A stretch of DNA of 64,000 nucleotides from Vitis vinifera (lineage: Eukaryota; Streptophyta; Magnoliopsida; Vitales; Vitaceae), in contig NC_081823.1 in assembly GCF_030704535.1 (NCBI RefSeq), positions 838,501 through 902,500 on the forward strand, read 5' to 3'. The notes below the pieces were generated by a model. It was not told the origin of the DNA, did no database searches, and worked only from the letters and a program-made list of their open reading frames with translations. The first letter of the stretch is position 1; each line of letters begins with the position of its first letter. This document shows, in pieces, positions 33,017-45,900 of this stretch. Position numbers and translations under genes: made by a program.

Positions 33017-36000
33017 ATGGAATCTTCGTCTCCTCTTCTCTTGTTGTTTCTGGGTATCTTTTGCTTTTCTGAGTTCATGTTCTGTGCTCAATTGCCCACG
33101 GAAGATGAAGGTACCAGAAGCTCTGTAATTCACTTTTCTTTTCATTTCTGCCGAAATGTAACTTGGGTTTTGTGTAGAATCTGGTTTTGTTAGGGAAATT
33201 TGAGGAAACGAAGAGTAAATTTGATGTTGGAATTTGGGTTTTCCAAACTCTTTGCTTTGATTTGTTTTCTTTCACTGCTTCAAGTTTATGGACTGTTATT
33301 CTTTTAATCTTGTCCACGTTCTGGAAATTCTTGAAGCAACAGAAAAGGAGGGGTGTCAGATTTTGTTTTCATTTCCTCTTCATTTCTTCTGTTTTCTCTA
33401 CAACCAAACAGTGGGTTGCATTAGTCACTTCTGTGCTTAGTTATACTGACTTTAATCCATGAATATTGTTTACTTTCTCATTTGGGTGTCTGAATATTCA
33501 TGCATCAAAATTGATCTTCAGACACCCTTAGTTTGGTTTGAGTCTCATTTTCTTGGAGTTTTCTGATGTAGCTATTATTTCCTGTTATATAATTACAATA
33601 TTTGTATAAAATTATGTGAATAAGTGCTCCGATTGAGTCTTGATGAAGAAAAATATTTATATTTCTTTTATTTTTCCAACTTACTCCTATGGCGGTAACT
33701 CATCATTCCACAGAGAAAAATCTGAATATTTATTTTATTTTGTTCAACTTTATTTCCATTTTATCATCATTTGTCATATATCCAAAAAAGCTGATAAACA
33801 GAAGGGAATAAAAGGTTTTACTCTATTGGGCTTGAGCCCACTTGAATGATCAGACCATACCAAATCCAAAGCCCATTTTCTAGGCTCCAGGCCCAACTGA
33901 ATTAACAGGGACCCCGCCAATTTGTCTTGGTATGATGTGGAATTATCATCTCTACTCTATTGGGCTTTGGGCCCACTTGAATTGTCGCATTGTTGAAGCT
34001 AACTTTGACTCAGTCCAATGCCAACTTGTTGAGCTTTTAGTCTACCTGAATTGAGTGGGAGGCCTACCAATTTTATTGATTTGAGATTTGAAGAAATGAT
34101 GGTGACAACTAACAAGTGAGAAGATGTTTTTGTGGTAGAAATATCAGAAAACTCCTTAGGGTTCTTGGACAATCAAAGACATCCTAAGGCACTTGGGAAG
34201 TGTTTGGGCAGTAAAAGAAATATAGTGTCATATATCAAAATTCCTTAATTAAATATGAGAATTCAGTTTTGCCCTCTCGCATCTTCCTTGAATGGTTTTG
34301 TTAAGTAACAACAAGTTGATTTATATCATTGCTGTCAGTTCATAAATTAACATAGTATCAGAGCTTTGACTCTTGAAAGTGGGTCAAGGTGTTAAGTATT
34401 AAGCTTACTTAATATACATCATACATTGAAATATGATATTGAAAGTGTTTCATTTCTTCTTAGCAATTTTGAATGAGGACAAGGGGTGAAATGTTTGTAG
34501 AATTGCAGTAGTCAAGGGTCCTTTTCTCATATAGGCAAGGGATAAAGTCCCACAAACACAACCTCAGTGAATGTTATTTTCTAGACCTTTTTTTTTTTTT
34601 TTTTTGTATGGGATTAGGTATATATATAGATATATATGATTCATTGCATGAAGGTCCTTTCCTGTGGGTCTATTAGGTTGGGTGGTTAGGGTTAATAGTT
34701 GGGGCAGATCAGTGGGTTATGGTATTTGGTTGACCGGTTCCTTGGATGACATTGCATTGTGAAACCAACTGATGTTGAAATGTCAAAGGTAAGAAAAAGA
34801 ATTAACAGTGATATGAATAGTTCTTGACCTTATGATTATAAAATAATCTAAAATGTAGATTATTAAATTTTCAATATTCAAAATTTATACTAAATAGCCC
34901 TCTAAGACAGGGCACATGCAATGCATGTGAAATGATTCATTTTTTTGAATAAAAATATATACATTTTGAGGCAAACCAGGGCTCAAAGCAAGTCTTTACT
35001 CACTAGCTTTCAGTTTCTAACTTCTACTTCTGAGTCTTGCAGCAAAGTCCATGCCTTAAAAATAGGTTAACTTACATAGTATGATCACTTCAAAGGAGAG
35101 GTCATATACATGTCAATCTAATATAGACTAAATTATTGGTTTCTTTTTGTAGAGGTCTAGTTTTTCAATTCATTATATGTTACATATTTTTGTTGAAAAC
35201 AATATAGTTAAACTAAATGGATAAAATTCATGCAGTTGTTCGTAGTAACCTACCATTTATAATGATCTTCAAGTTCAATACAAAATGTCTAACAAGGTGT
35301 TTTTTAAGATTCTTCCCAGATGCATGAGTTTTCATTTTCATTTCATGGTGTGGCTATTTGCTTTTCTGTGCTCTATGCAATTCCCATTGCATTCATGAAC
35401 TATAACCCCGTTTTCATGCAAACTGAAATTACACAGATTCAAATGGATGAAAACCTTGTAGTCGATCCACTGCAGCCCAATGCACAAAACATCTTGTTTC
35501 TGCATCTATTATCATATCTTGATGAGCAATTAGTTTTGTCTTTCTGAGTTTACTTTCTGGTGGCCCACTGAATGGCATAGATTTTCACTTGCTAGCTAGT
35601 GTTGATGCCAGAGTGCTGAAAGTTAAATGTTGATCCCCATCTGTTAGATCAAAGCTTCAGATGACATTTCACATTAGTTACTCGATTTCCTACCATAATT
35701 TTGACCTTTTCCACTTTTGAAGATGAAATCGAGTCTGTTTCTGAATGTTTCATGCTTGGGGACGAGAACATTAAGATGACTACCAAACCGAGTGTCTAGT
35801 TTCTTTTTTCCATTTCTTACTCCTTTTGCTTCCTCTTGTGAATTACAGCCAGCTGAAGAGCCTTGATTTGAATGATGTTTTACCACTGAAGTTGGAAATC
35901 TTCCTTATCTGCATGCTGTAAGTGACTTATATTTCTTTACACTGAGAAGTTAAATTGACCATATGATGTGTTTGACTCTCTTTTTTTTCTGGGTTTGTTC

Positions 36001-39000
36001 AATTTGTCTAACAAATTTCTTAACTCCCAAAGCCTTAGTCCCTGCTACATGTGATCAGCAGTTTCACTAAGCTACAGAGGTCAGTCCACTTATGATGTGT
36101 TTGAAATAGTATTGAAAACGAGTCCATTGTGTTTCTTGTGGTATTTAAATGATTTATTTATTTGTTTATTGTTGTAAACAAGTAAGTGTCAAAACAAATG
36201 ATCTCATTTCGATATGGTTTTGACAATTACCATGATTTTTCTGTATATATTACCAAATATTGTGTTCAAGTGCTATGCAAAAGTAATGGACTGGATAAAC
36301 TCTCATGGGACTTCCAAGTGCTGTATAAAAATAATGGATTGGATAAACTTTCATGGGACATCCAAATACCTTCTATGTCTGCATATTCATGGCAGAAAAT
36401 TTGTCTGATGATTGTCATAGAATTTAGTTTTTTAAATTATAAAGTCACTTCCAATATCCCAGTAGAACCCAACTATCTTTTGTGAACACTGGGCCCCTTT
36501 TATCCACTGACCATGTGAAATTGAGATATACTTAGGGATGCTTCTTTTATTGAACAGTGATCTCTCCTGCCACTATATCAACAGATCGATCCCTAAAAGT
36601 TTCAATCGGCTTTCTCCTATAAATCCGTAACTTCTGATTAATTGCATTTGCATTTGTTTTTCAGTAATTTTCTATGTAGTTACCAATGGGGAAATCTTTA
36701 ACTTTTGGTCTACTGCAGATCTCTTTTTGGAAACAGAATCTCTGGATCGATTTCTGATGAAATCAGTAACATCAGTAAAGAGCAATGAATGGTGCCCAAC
36801 CTTGACCCCAAATGAAAATTTTCTTCTCAAGGATCTTGGAAGCTAATCAGCTTGGAGAGCATCTTCCTCCAAGTCTTGAAAACTCGACTCCTCTAAGAAG
36901 ACTGTAAGACTTTTTTTCTTTTCCAGTGTACTGTGTTTTGTGAAGCAAAAAATAAATTTTAACTCGTAACCACTTATAATTTCTTCATGAAAGTGTGCTA
37001 TGTGTTGATTCCAATTGCATTACATCGCAGAATATTCCTTGTTAATCAATTTCAGGGGAGAGAAGACGACTTTTAAAGGGAATTAATTTGAAAAAGACGA
37101 TGGACATGGGGTTGAATCACAATTCTTTACTGTTAATATAGACAAATGGGCTTATAGTAGTACAGGGGTTTTCATCGGCCAACAGGGTAATAGTCACCTA
37201 GACATTTAGCAGTTAACTCTATATCTAAGTATATAAAGAGGTAATTATACTTTTCTACAGGGGAATGTAGTTTTGAAGGATTTTAATATCATGGAAGAAG
37301 CTAAAGGTGCTGGTAAGGCGACTTATAGGGATTTTCTTGGTTTTACTGTGACACCAAGTGAGCTTATCTCATATCCTGGGCTGACTACTTTTCTTGCTAC
37401 CACCTTGTCATGATAGTATATATCTTCCTTTTCTTGCAGACTTTGATTCTAATCCAGGGCTGTCTGTCAGAGGTGTTATTGGTATTGTAATGGCTTCATG
37501 TTTGGTCCTCATATTAATTCTTCTACTCCTATGAATGAAAGGTTACCTAGGAGGAAAAGGCCATGAAGGCAAAAGTGAAATTCATTACCCAAGAAATTTG
37601 TAACTATATCCAGTCTCCTTCGGTTAAAAATTACAGAAGAAAGTGAGCTAGCCTTGCTTACTTGTGTCAATACTGCATAAACATTCTCTAATCTCTTTCT
37701 CTTGTTAGAGAACTTCGCGGTCTAGGGATGCAAACTGGCTATTTCAGTTTACGATAGATCAAAGCCGCTACCAATAACTTTGATTCCGCAAATAAGATAG
37801 GTGAAGGTGGATATAGGCCGGTTTACAAGACAGTTACTGATTTGAACTTTCCTTCAACAACATTTTAGCAACATTGGACCATGTAGCTAATTTAGTCTGC
37901 ATGCAAAAGAGTAATAAAAAGGGAAATGCAATACTTCCCTGAAGTTATCTCACAGATATCTATGTGATTCATAATTTTTTTTCTGCTTGATTTTAGGGTG
38001 TAATGTCAGATGGTTCAGTAATTGCATTTAGGCAGCTCTCCTCTAAGTCGAAGCAAGGAAGCCAAGAATTTGTAAATGAAAGAGGCATGATATCTGCCTC
38101 GCAACACCCAAATCTTGTGAACCTTTATGGCTGTTGTATCAAAGGAAACCAGTTGTTGCTCATAAATGAATATTTGGAAAACGATAGTCTTGCCCATGTG
38201 CTTTTTGGTAAATGCTTCACCAACATTTTGTATTCCATTTTATACTATTTCAAGAATGAATTGTGGGTCATGATGAACAACGGCTGAATTTGGACTGGCC
38301 GACAAGGATAAAGATATGCTTGGGGATAGCAAGGGGATTGGCATATCGTCATGGGGAATCAAGATTGAAAATTGTTTGTAGAGACATAAAGGCAAGAAAT
38401 GTGCTGCTCGATAAGTATCTAAATGCTAAGATATCTGACTTTGGTTTGGCTAAGATGGATGAAGAAGAGAACGCCCACATCAGCACAAAATAGCTGGAAC
38501 AAGGTCAGTTTTTCACTCATTTCCTCCTCTTATTTGCTTCTCTATATCAAATTTCTATATGATATAAGATTATAACCTCACACCAGTGATGAAAATAGAT
38601 CAATACAATCTGATTCAAGTGACCCTGATTGATATAAGAGTTAATCAACTACTAAAGTCCTGGATTTGGAACTAGCAGATATTTTTTTTCTTTTAGGTTT
38701 GAAAAACCTCATTCTCTTCTTTAATTATTTGGTAAAATCAATTACTGAAACAGCCCTAGAAAGGTCCAGCTATTAATGTGATCCTGGCACAAGAAAATTG
38801 AGATTTTGTTGTTACAAAATCTGAAATTATCAGTGGCTTTCCAGGAACATTGTCATTTGAACATCATACAGACTATCGAGTCTTCTATCCTGATAGTGCA
38901 CCCCTCATCCAGTAGAATCAGCTCATCCCTTTTCCTTGATTTTATCGTCCATCAAATGCTGAAGTTAACAGATTGTTAAGATTCTGAAGCTGGTTTTAGG

Positions 39001-39485
39001 ATATACAGAAAATTTGAACTTCCCGTCATTGTTGATTAGTTCTTCTTGTTTCCCTTCCTAACGATAATCTTGTGTATGCATTGCTTGTTAGTATATACAA
39101 GACTCAACATTCAGGTGCTGATTTTTCTTCAGAGGATGCATGGCTCCTGAATGTGCAATGAAGGGTTGCTCAACTGAGGAAAAGCAACACCAGTTGCTGG
39201 AGTTTGATTATCTTTGCAATTGGGAAATCTTTTGGCTTCCTGCACATCCTTTCTGGACAGTCTTTTCCTTTCATTTTCAAGTTTCATTATCATTTTCAAG
39301 GTATGAGATTCAAAGCCTTTGAGAAGCTTTCACTGGACAGCCAGCTTCAATATTCTCTCAGGCCAGTCAGGTCCAAGGCAGCATATCAGTTGATGGGCCA
39401 TGGATGGATTCCTCATTTTCCTTAAATATCAGAGAAGACTCAAGGAAGCAAGTTGCTTACCAGGACTGGAACATGGGAGGATGAG
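33017..39485 (+). pseudogene. psi-2: decayed LRR-malectin receptor kinase
   Basis: Recognisable pieces in order: exon 1 33017-33110; exon 3 35849-35917 (frameshifted); exon 4 36558-36626; exon 5 about 36721-36785 (no donor); exon 6 about 36833-36904; malectin 37030-37208 (the YINCGG start is lost) and 37261-37343; membrane exon 37440-37573 with TGA at 37532; kinase exon 20 from ~37709 with TAG at 37755 and its donor destroyed; exon 21 37996-38206; exon 22 ~38267-38500 ending in a frameshift and TAG at 38491; exon 23 from 39133; tail 39301-39485. Exon 2 and exons 7-16 are missing. In what remains, the catalytic Lys is Arg (VIAFRQL) and HRD is CRD, so even the kinase fragments look dead. Confidence 0.92.
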
Positions 39486-40138
39486 TCTACCCCAATCTAA
39501 CCCAACCCAAATCCAACTCAAAAAAATGCAAAAGCTTTGCTTGACTGACAATGAAAACATGAGGTATACTAATATGCTTTGAAGTTGTTCTTCTTGTAAG
39601 CTTCCTGCAAGAAGTAGAAGCAGAAGTAACCATTTTGTTATTCCCTTACTGTAGAAATATAATCAAAGTTTGGAATAATTTTTTTTTTCTCTGATTCCCT
39701 TATTTTTCAAACCTTGGAAAGGAGATGTCGTTAAACATGCAACTATGTCACTCATCATGAAAATGACAAGTTTAGAAGTGACCTTGGGACAGGCATGTAA
39801 ATCCCGAGATAGTTAGGGTTACGTTAAAGATTTATAATATCTTTAACGTTAAACATGTAAATTCAAACATGTTTGCCCAAGTGGGTATTATAATATCTAT
39901 ATTATTGAATGAAACCATTTATGACAAAGTCTTGCAGAAGGATGGAGGTTTGATTAAGCTGTTTGCATTTGTCTTCATCTGTTTAGGGCCTTTCATGGGT
40001 TTTATTTTGATAAGGTTTAGGTTTAGCCGCCTATTATTCTATTGGAAACCCTATCACTATCCTTGGGTCCTAACTTTATTTTTACCTTAAAATATAAAAT
40101 TAAAAAATTAAAAAGTAAGGGAAATGAATATCATTATC

Positions 40139-40880
40139 CTTACGGTCCTAACTTTAATTTTTGTCCATGGATAATCATGTGGAAAAAAAAATTAAAAGAA
40201 AGAAATATATGATGAAAGTCCCAATCTAAGACAATTAAGATTATGGTTGGTTTTCATCATACTTTTTAGTATGACATGGTTGCCAAATTTCATTTGAACA
40301 CTTAAAATTAAGGTTCAATTTTTACATTTAATAACACTTTTTGGGTACATTGTCCTCATTGAATTTTTGCACTTTTGAAATTATGATCCATTTTTTATAA
40401 TAACATTTTTTTTTTGTTCTACATTGAATATTTTGGGAATAAAGCTAGGATGCGAGGAATATAATTAATGATAAGAAGAATAAGGTTATTAATAACAAAA
40501 AAATTGAGTATGAAAGATACATAGTCTTAACTTTAATTTTTGTCAAGGGTCAATATGTGGGAAAAAAAAGAAATATAGGATGAAAGTCCCAATCCAAGAG
40601 AGTTAAGATTAGGGTCGGTTTTTATCAGATCTTTTAGTATGACATGATTGCCAAATTTCATTTGAACACTTACAATTAGGGTTCAATTTTCACATTTAAT
40701 AGCACTTTTTAGGTACATTTTCCTTATTGAATTTTTGTACATTTGAAATTATGATCCATTTTTTGAAATAATTTTTTTTTGTTCTACATTGAATATTTCG
40801 GAAATAAAGGTAGGATGCAAGGAATATGAGCAACGATAACAAGAATAAGGTTATTAATAACAAAAAAGTTGAGTACCAAA
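40139..40880. repeat. Two-copy tandem repeat, about 370 bp each
   Basis: Copy 1 is about 40139-40512 and copy 2 about 40525-40880. Both contain the same landmarks in order (ATGAAAGTCCCAATC, TTTTAGTATGACATG, TTCATTTGAACACTTA, GTTCTACATTGAATATTT, AAGAATAAGGTTATTAATAAC), with scattered differences. No coding frame or terminal repeat is evident. Confidence 0.88.
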
Positions 40881-42231
40881 CTTTGATTAGGACCTAAAAT
40901 TTTTCTTAAGACTATGATTGTAATTTTAAAATAATATTATTTTTAATATTTTTTATTTGCATGTGCTATTTGATTCAGTAGCACAAAACAATATAAAATA
41001 TGATTCATACTTAATATTTAGGTTGATGTGAAAATGTCATTCTAATAAGAACAAGAAGAGGGGTTTGGTTTCAGGCTGTCAATATCACTTTTTTTTTAAT
41101 TGGTAATATGGTAAGGGGTTATAGGATTAAATAAAAATTTTGTTCAATATTTTTGGATTTTTTATAGGTAAAGAGTTAGCCTTCTGACACCAAAAATTGG
41201 ATTTTATGGATAGAGGTGGTGATTGGATACCTTAAAATTTAAGGTTATGTTTAGTTTTTGGAAAGTTTAAAGCAAATAAATAAGGATGAAATAAAAGAAA
41301 AATTTATAAAAAAAAAAAAAACGTTTCATTTGCCAAAAAGTAATAAAAAATAACAAGACGATGAAAAAGTAAGAAATTTTTCTCATCATTTTTCATCACG
41401 ACACGTTATATTAAAATTAATACAAAATATATAACAATGTAACAATTTTTCAATGAACTCAACTAAACATGGAGGGGCAAATTGAAAAACAATCCAACCA
41501 AACCCATTTAAAAATAAAATTGAAAGAAAATCTTAATATAAGAATAATAGAAGTCCACCAATCCTCTAATCCATTCAAAAAGTAAACACCCACATGGTCA
41601 ATGTGCAGGCCAAGAAGGCAACTTGTCTCTTTATTGTGCCCTTGAATCAATGAATTCAAAGTGGAATTATTTGACCAAGTGTTGAAGTCACTATAAAAAT
41701 TGAATCACTTTATTTTCTAGCTGGCTTTCACATTGATTTCTCAATAATTTGCACTCTTTCTTTTACTTAGTAAAATAGTAAAGTATTTAAAGATTTTATT
41801 TAGCCAACTTTTAAGCTAAGAAAAAACAAAGGAAATAATGTGAATGGTATTTGAAAGCAACCCTTCAAACTTTAGAGGTTGAGTGAAAAAGTTTCCTTTC
41901 TTGGAAAATTGCACATTTGCAATGTTGAATGTCATGTTAATTTGAATTTGAATTTTTAAAGTGAGCCCTACTTAAAAATTGCACCTTTTTGGGTTTTTTT
42001 TTTCCCCTTAAAATATCTTAAAATTGCTATTATTAAGACTATGTTTGGTTTCAAATTTATATTAAGATTATGTTTGATTCCAAAAAAATTTGAAGGAAAA
42101 TATGAAAAGAAAATAGAAGAAAATTAAAAATAGAATTAAAGACAATAAATTATTTTTATATATTATTTTACACTTATTTCATTTATTTTAATGAGTAAAT
42201 AATTTTAAAATGTAGACATTTCTAATTAATC

Positions 42232-42236
<5 letters not shown>

Positions 42237-42281
<45 letters not shown>
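42237..42281. repeat. (TA)n microsatellite
   Basis: About 45 bp of uninterrupted TA. Confidence 0.95.
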
Positions 42282-42284
<3 letters not shown>

Positions 42285-42591
42285 TTAATATTTTTCATAA
42301 TATAATCATGAGAAAATCATTTTTTAATATTTTTTTCCCTTAGAGCCCAACATGATTTAAGAAAACTCAAAACACTATATTTAATAACATTTTTATACCA
42401 AATATAAGATCAAATTATAAACAAATAATGGGCAAAAACAACTAAATGTTACAAATATTTCTAAAGTAGTAATAGGATGATTACAAATATATAACAACTT
42501 TTTAATTAAACCATAATTAAATTGCCTTTTAAGTTATAAGTGTCAGTAGTTTTACTTTTTTTTTTTTTTAATTTCATAACAAATCTTCATT

Positions 42592-42627
42592 TTATTATTA
42601 TTATTATTATTAGTAGTAGTAGTAGTA
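42592..42627. repeat. (ATT)n-(AGT)n compound microsatellite
   Basis: About seven ATT units run straight into about five AGT units, roughly 360 bp before the RLK-3 start codon. Confidence 0.9.
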
Positions 42628-42880
42628 TTGTTTTATTTTTATTTTATTTTTGCCTTTTTGTAGGAATACAGATGGAAGGAAGCTTCCCAAACTTCGGGTT
42701 GATTTATGATATATATGATTACATAATAAAGGGACCGGCGCAGCCATGTACGTGGGTTTTGTTCGCCGCTGTGATTTGAAGGTGGCCACTGATTTTGACC
42801 TTGCCAACCCTTCCCTCTTCAAAACCCACCTCCTCTACCTCCTCCTCCTCCATTTTCTTCCTCTCTAAAAAGTTAAAAAC

Positions 42881-42882
<2 letters not shown>

Positions 42883-42912
<30 letters not shown>
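42883..42912 (+). promoter_or_regulatory. (CT)15 tract in the RLK-3 leader
   Basis: Thirty bases of CT repeat 71 bp before the start codon at 42983, with no TATA box visible close by. CT/GA tracts in plant leaders are common and can bind BPC/GAGA-type factors; that role is inferred. RLK-1 and RLK-2 have no such tract. Confidence 0.7.
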
Positions 42913-42915
<3 letters not shown>

Positions 42916-42982
42916 GTGTTCAAGCTGAAGCTCATCATCAACCCATCAAGTGATTTTGCAGCTAGCCGAGCTGAATTCATCC

Positions 42983-45900
42983 ATGGAGCCTCCCTCTCTT
43001 CTTTTCCTTCTCTTTATCCTTCTGGGTTTCTCTTTCTCTGCACACTTCACTTGCCAGGCTCAACTTCTGCCAGAGGATGAAGGTACACCACTGTGACACT
43101 CACTTCTTCTTTCCATTTCTGGCAAGCCCAAACTTGGGTTTCTGTACAACTTATTGTATGACTTTTTTTTTTTAATGAGAAATTTGAGGAAAAGACAATT
43201 GATTGGAAAGAAAATAAATGGGTTTTTATGTTTTGGGAAGTACTAAACCAACAGAGAAAGCAGGGGATTCAGATTCAGAGTTTTGTTTTGTTTTTCTTTC
43301 CTTGTGCTCTGTTTTCTCTGCCACCAAACAGAGGGTTGCTTTACTGGCTATTCTTTCAGTTTTTGCAGAATTTAGTTCATAAATTTGTAAATATTCATAA
43401 TTTCTCATATGGGTATCTGCAATGATCATTAAATAAGATGGTTTTTATTATTGGGTTTCCAAACAGACTCTTAGGGAGTCAAAACCCCATTTTTTCACAC
43501 CAGAAAAAAGGGATGATTATCTGAAATTTTTCCTTAGAAAATCTTGGACCTCCAATTTCATTGATATGCAAAAGAAGATGATGTTTGGCTTTGATCAGTC
43601 CCAGACTCCCAGTTTGTCCTCTTCATGTGGATGAGGGCCCAACTAAATTGCCTTCCTCTATTATTGCAAAAGTATAGAAGTAAAAAACATACAAAAATCA
43701 TTATAGAAATAAATTTTAGAAAACTCGACCGTGGATTTCTTATAATATATCTACCATGGACACCACCCTTCAATCATGGTGTCAATAGTGATTAAAATAT
43801 TAGCAGTTTTGGCTTCTTAACATCCGTTTTGGGTAAGGGTAAAATGGTCATATGAGTTTTTAAGACTCGTGATGGCGAGTTTTTGATACATGTGGATGAA
43901 TTTTAAAGCCGTGAGCTCCAGTTGGTGGGGTGAGCACACCAATATTTCTAGGTCTCATAGTACCTGCTATTAGCTAGTCAAAACTGAAAAATAAAAAAAT
44001 AAAAAAAAAATAAAAAACCCGGGTTGATTGGGGGAGTGGAATTGGAAATTTTGGCCGGTCTCATATTTTTATGCTTACGTGAGCTGGGAATGGGCTATGG
44101 TTGACTGGTTCTTTGGAATATTAAACATTGCTGAAGAACATTATTAGTATAAGCAGCTGTTGACTTTATGATCTTATTATAATTCATCGTGTAAATCTTT
44201 GATTCTTCCTGATAATTATGTTTTGGGTTATTCCTGATCATTCTTTTATATAAATTCATTGATGCTCATTGCCAGCTACTTGTTTCTACCATGTAACAGT
44301 GCAAACTCTTGAGACAATAGCCACAAGATTGAATAACAGATACTGGAACATCAGCCAAACCTCTTGTGGAGGAGGTTTCAATGTGAATTTCACCTCCGAC
44401 TATTTTAGCAACGTTACATGTGACTGTACTTTCGAGAACTCCACTGTTTGCCATGTCACAAACATGTATGATCTTGTTTTCTTATTTTTTATTTATGGTA
44501 TAATGCATATACATACTGTATGGGGAGTGGAACAATGCATCAGAGAGTAGCATAAATACATGCTTATAGGACTATGTTGCACATGTAGCATGCCCAATCC
44601 CCGGGTCTAGATAGACATTTTTGAATGGATAATGATATTCTGGATCTTCAAGTTCAGCACAACATGTGCAACATGTCCGACATGGTATGCCTATAGATTT
44701 TTGAGTATTTTGATGCATGGTTTTTTGGTTTTGAATCAAGGCGGTTCGTCATAGTAAATTTCAATCCAACAACATATTGATTCAATTTTATTTGCTGCAG
44801 CCTGATTTGATGAAGATATTGTATTTGTACCAACTTATTGTTGATAAGCAACCAGAGTAGTCGTGTCATTCTGAATTGAGTTTCTAGTGTATGAGAAAAT
44901 ATCCCAAAGGATTTTGAGTGCCAAATTCTTCCTGCAGTTACAATAGTTTATGCCAGAGTACTGAATCACAAATGTTGGTCCCTTTAAAACCTTTATAGAC
45001 CAAAATTAGCAATGATTTAACCTTGATACACAGACATCCTACTATAAGTTTTTGAGTATAACATCTTCTAAAAATAAAATCAAGTTTTTGACCTGAACCC
45101 TATTTTATTTGAGCCTGAGCACATTAGCGTGATTAACAGACCTAGTAACTTTATTTTGTGTTCTTCTGTCTTCCCCTTTATTCTTCTTATTGTTTCCTTT
45201 TGATTTTGCAGCCAGCTGAAGGGTCTTAATTTAACTGGTATTATGCCTGATGAGTTTGGAAATCTTACTTACCTGCAAGAAATGTAAGTGACCCAAATTT
45301 CTCTACATTTGGATTATCTTCAATCATTGGGGTTGATTCTATACGCTAAAGGAGTTTTATTATTATTATTAAGCAGTGATCTCACCCGCAACTATCTCAA
45401 TGGATCAATCCCTACAAGTCTTGCCCAGATTCCTCTTGTCACTCTGTGAGTTCTTGTTATTTGCATCTGCATCTATGAGGGCCTTTGTGTTTCAGTAATT
45501 TACTAAGCAGTTCTAAGTTGGAAAATCTGTTATTTTTGGCATTCTGCAGGTCTGCTTTGGGAAACCGTCTCTCTGGGTCAATTCCTAAGGAAATTGGTGA
45601 CATTGCTACACTTGAGGAGCTGTAAGTCTAGAAGTAGATTTCTGTCTTCATTAAGGCGATGAATGAGGCTGAAATTTGATTATATTTCAAATTTTCTTTT
45701 TCAGGGTCTTGGAAGATAATCAGCTAGAAGGATCCCTTCCTGAAAACCTTGGAAATTTGAGCAGTTTGAGTAGACTGTAAGACTGCTGCTTTCATTCCCC
45801 TTTATATCTATATTAATTTTCTATTCACGAAAATTTATTGTTCACAAGATATGAAGTCCATCTTTCCATTGATAGACATCAGAATACAATCAAAATTCAA

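Larger units (their letters stand above)
20890..39590 (+). repeat. Tandem segmental duplication, unit 2
   Basis: Second copy of the block described for 1-19990. It carries RLK-2 and psi-2. It keeps about 0.5 kb (33650-34142) and 3.6 kb (about 35290-38875) that unit 1 has lost, and it has the empty site for the copia element near 39088-39096. Unit 2 in turn lacks about 80 bp of the last kinase exon that psi-1 still has, so each copy has decayed separately since duplication. Left of the start, 20276-20485 and 20680-20825 form a diverged direct repeat of AT-rich sequence. Confidence 0.9.
39600..42980. other. Intergenic region between psi-2 and RLK-3
   Basis: 3.4 kb without a supported gene. It contains the ~0.37-kb tandem repeat at 40139-40880 and microsatellites at 42237-42281 and 42592-42627. 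Small open frames have no recognisable domains. Confidence 0.6.
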
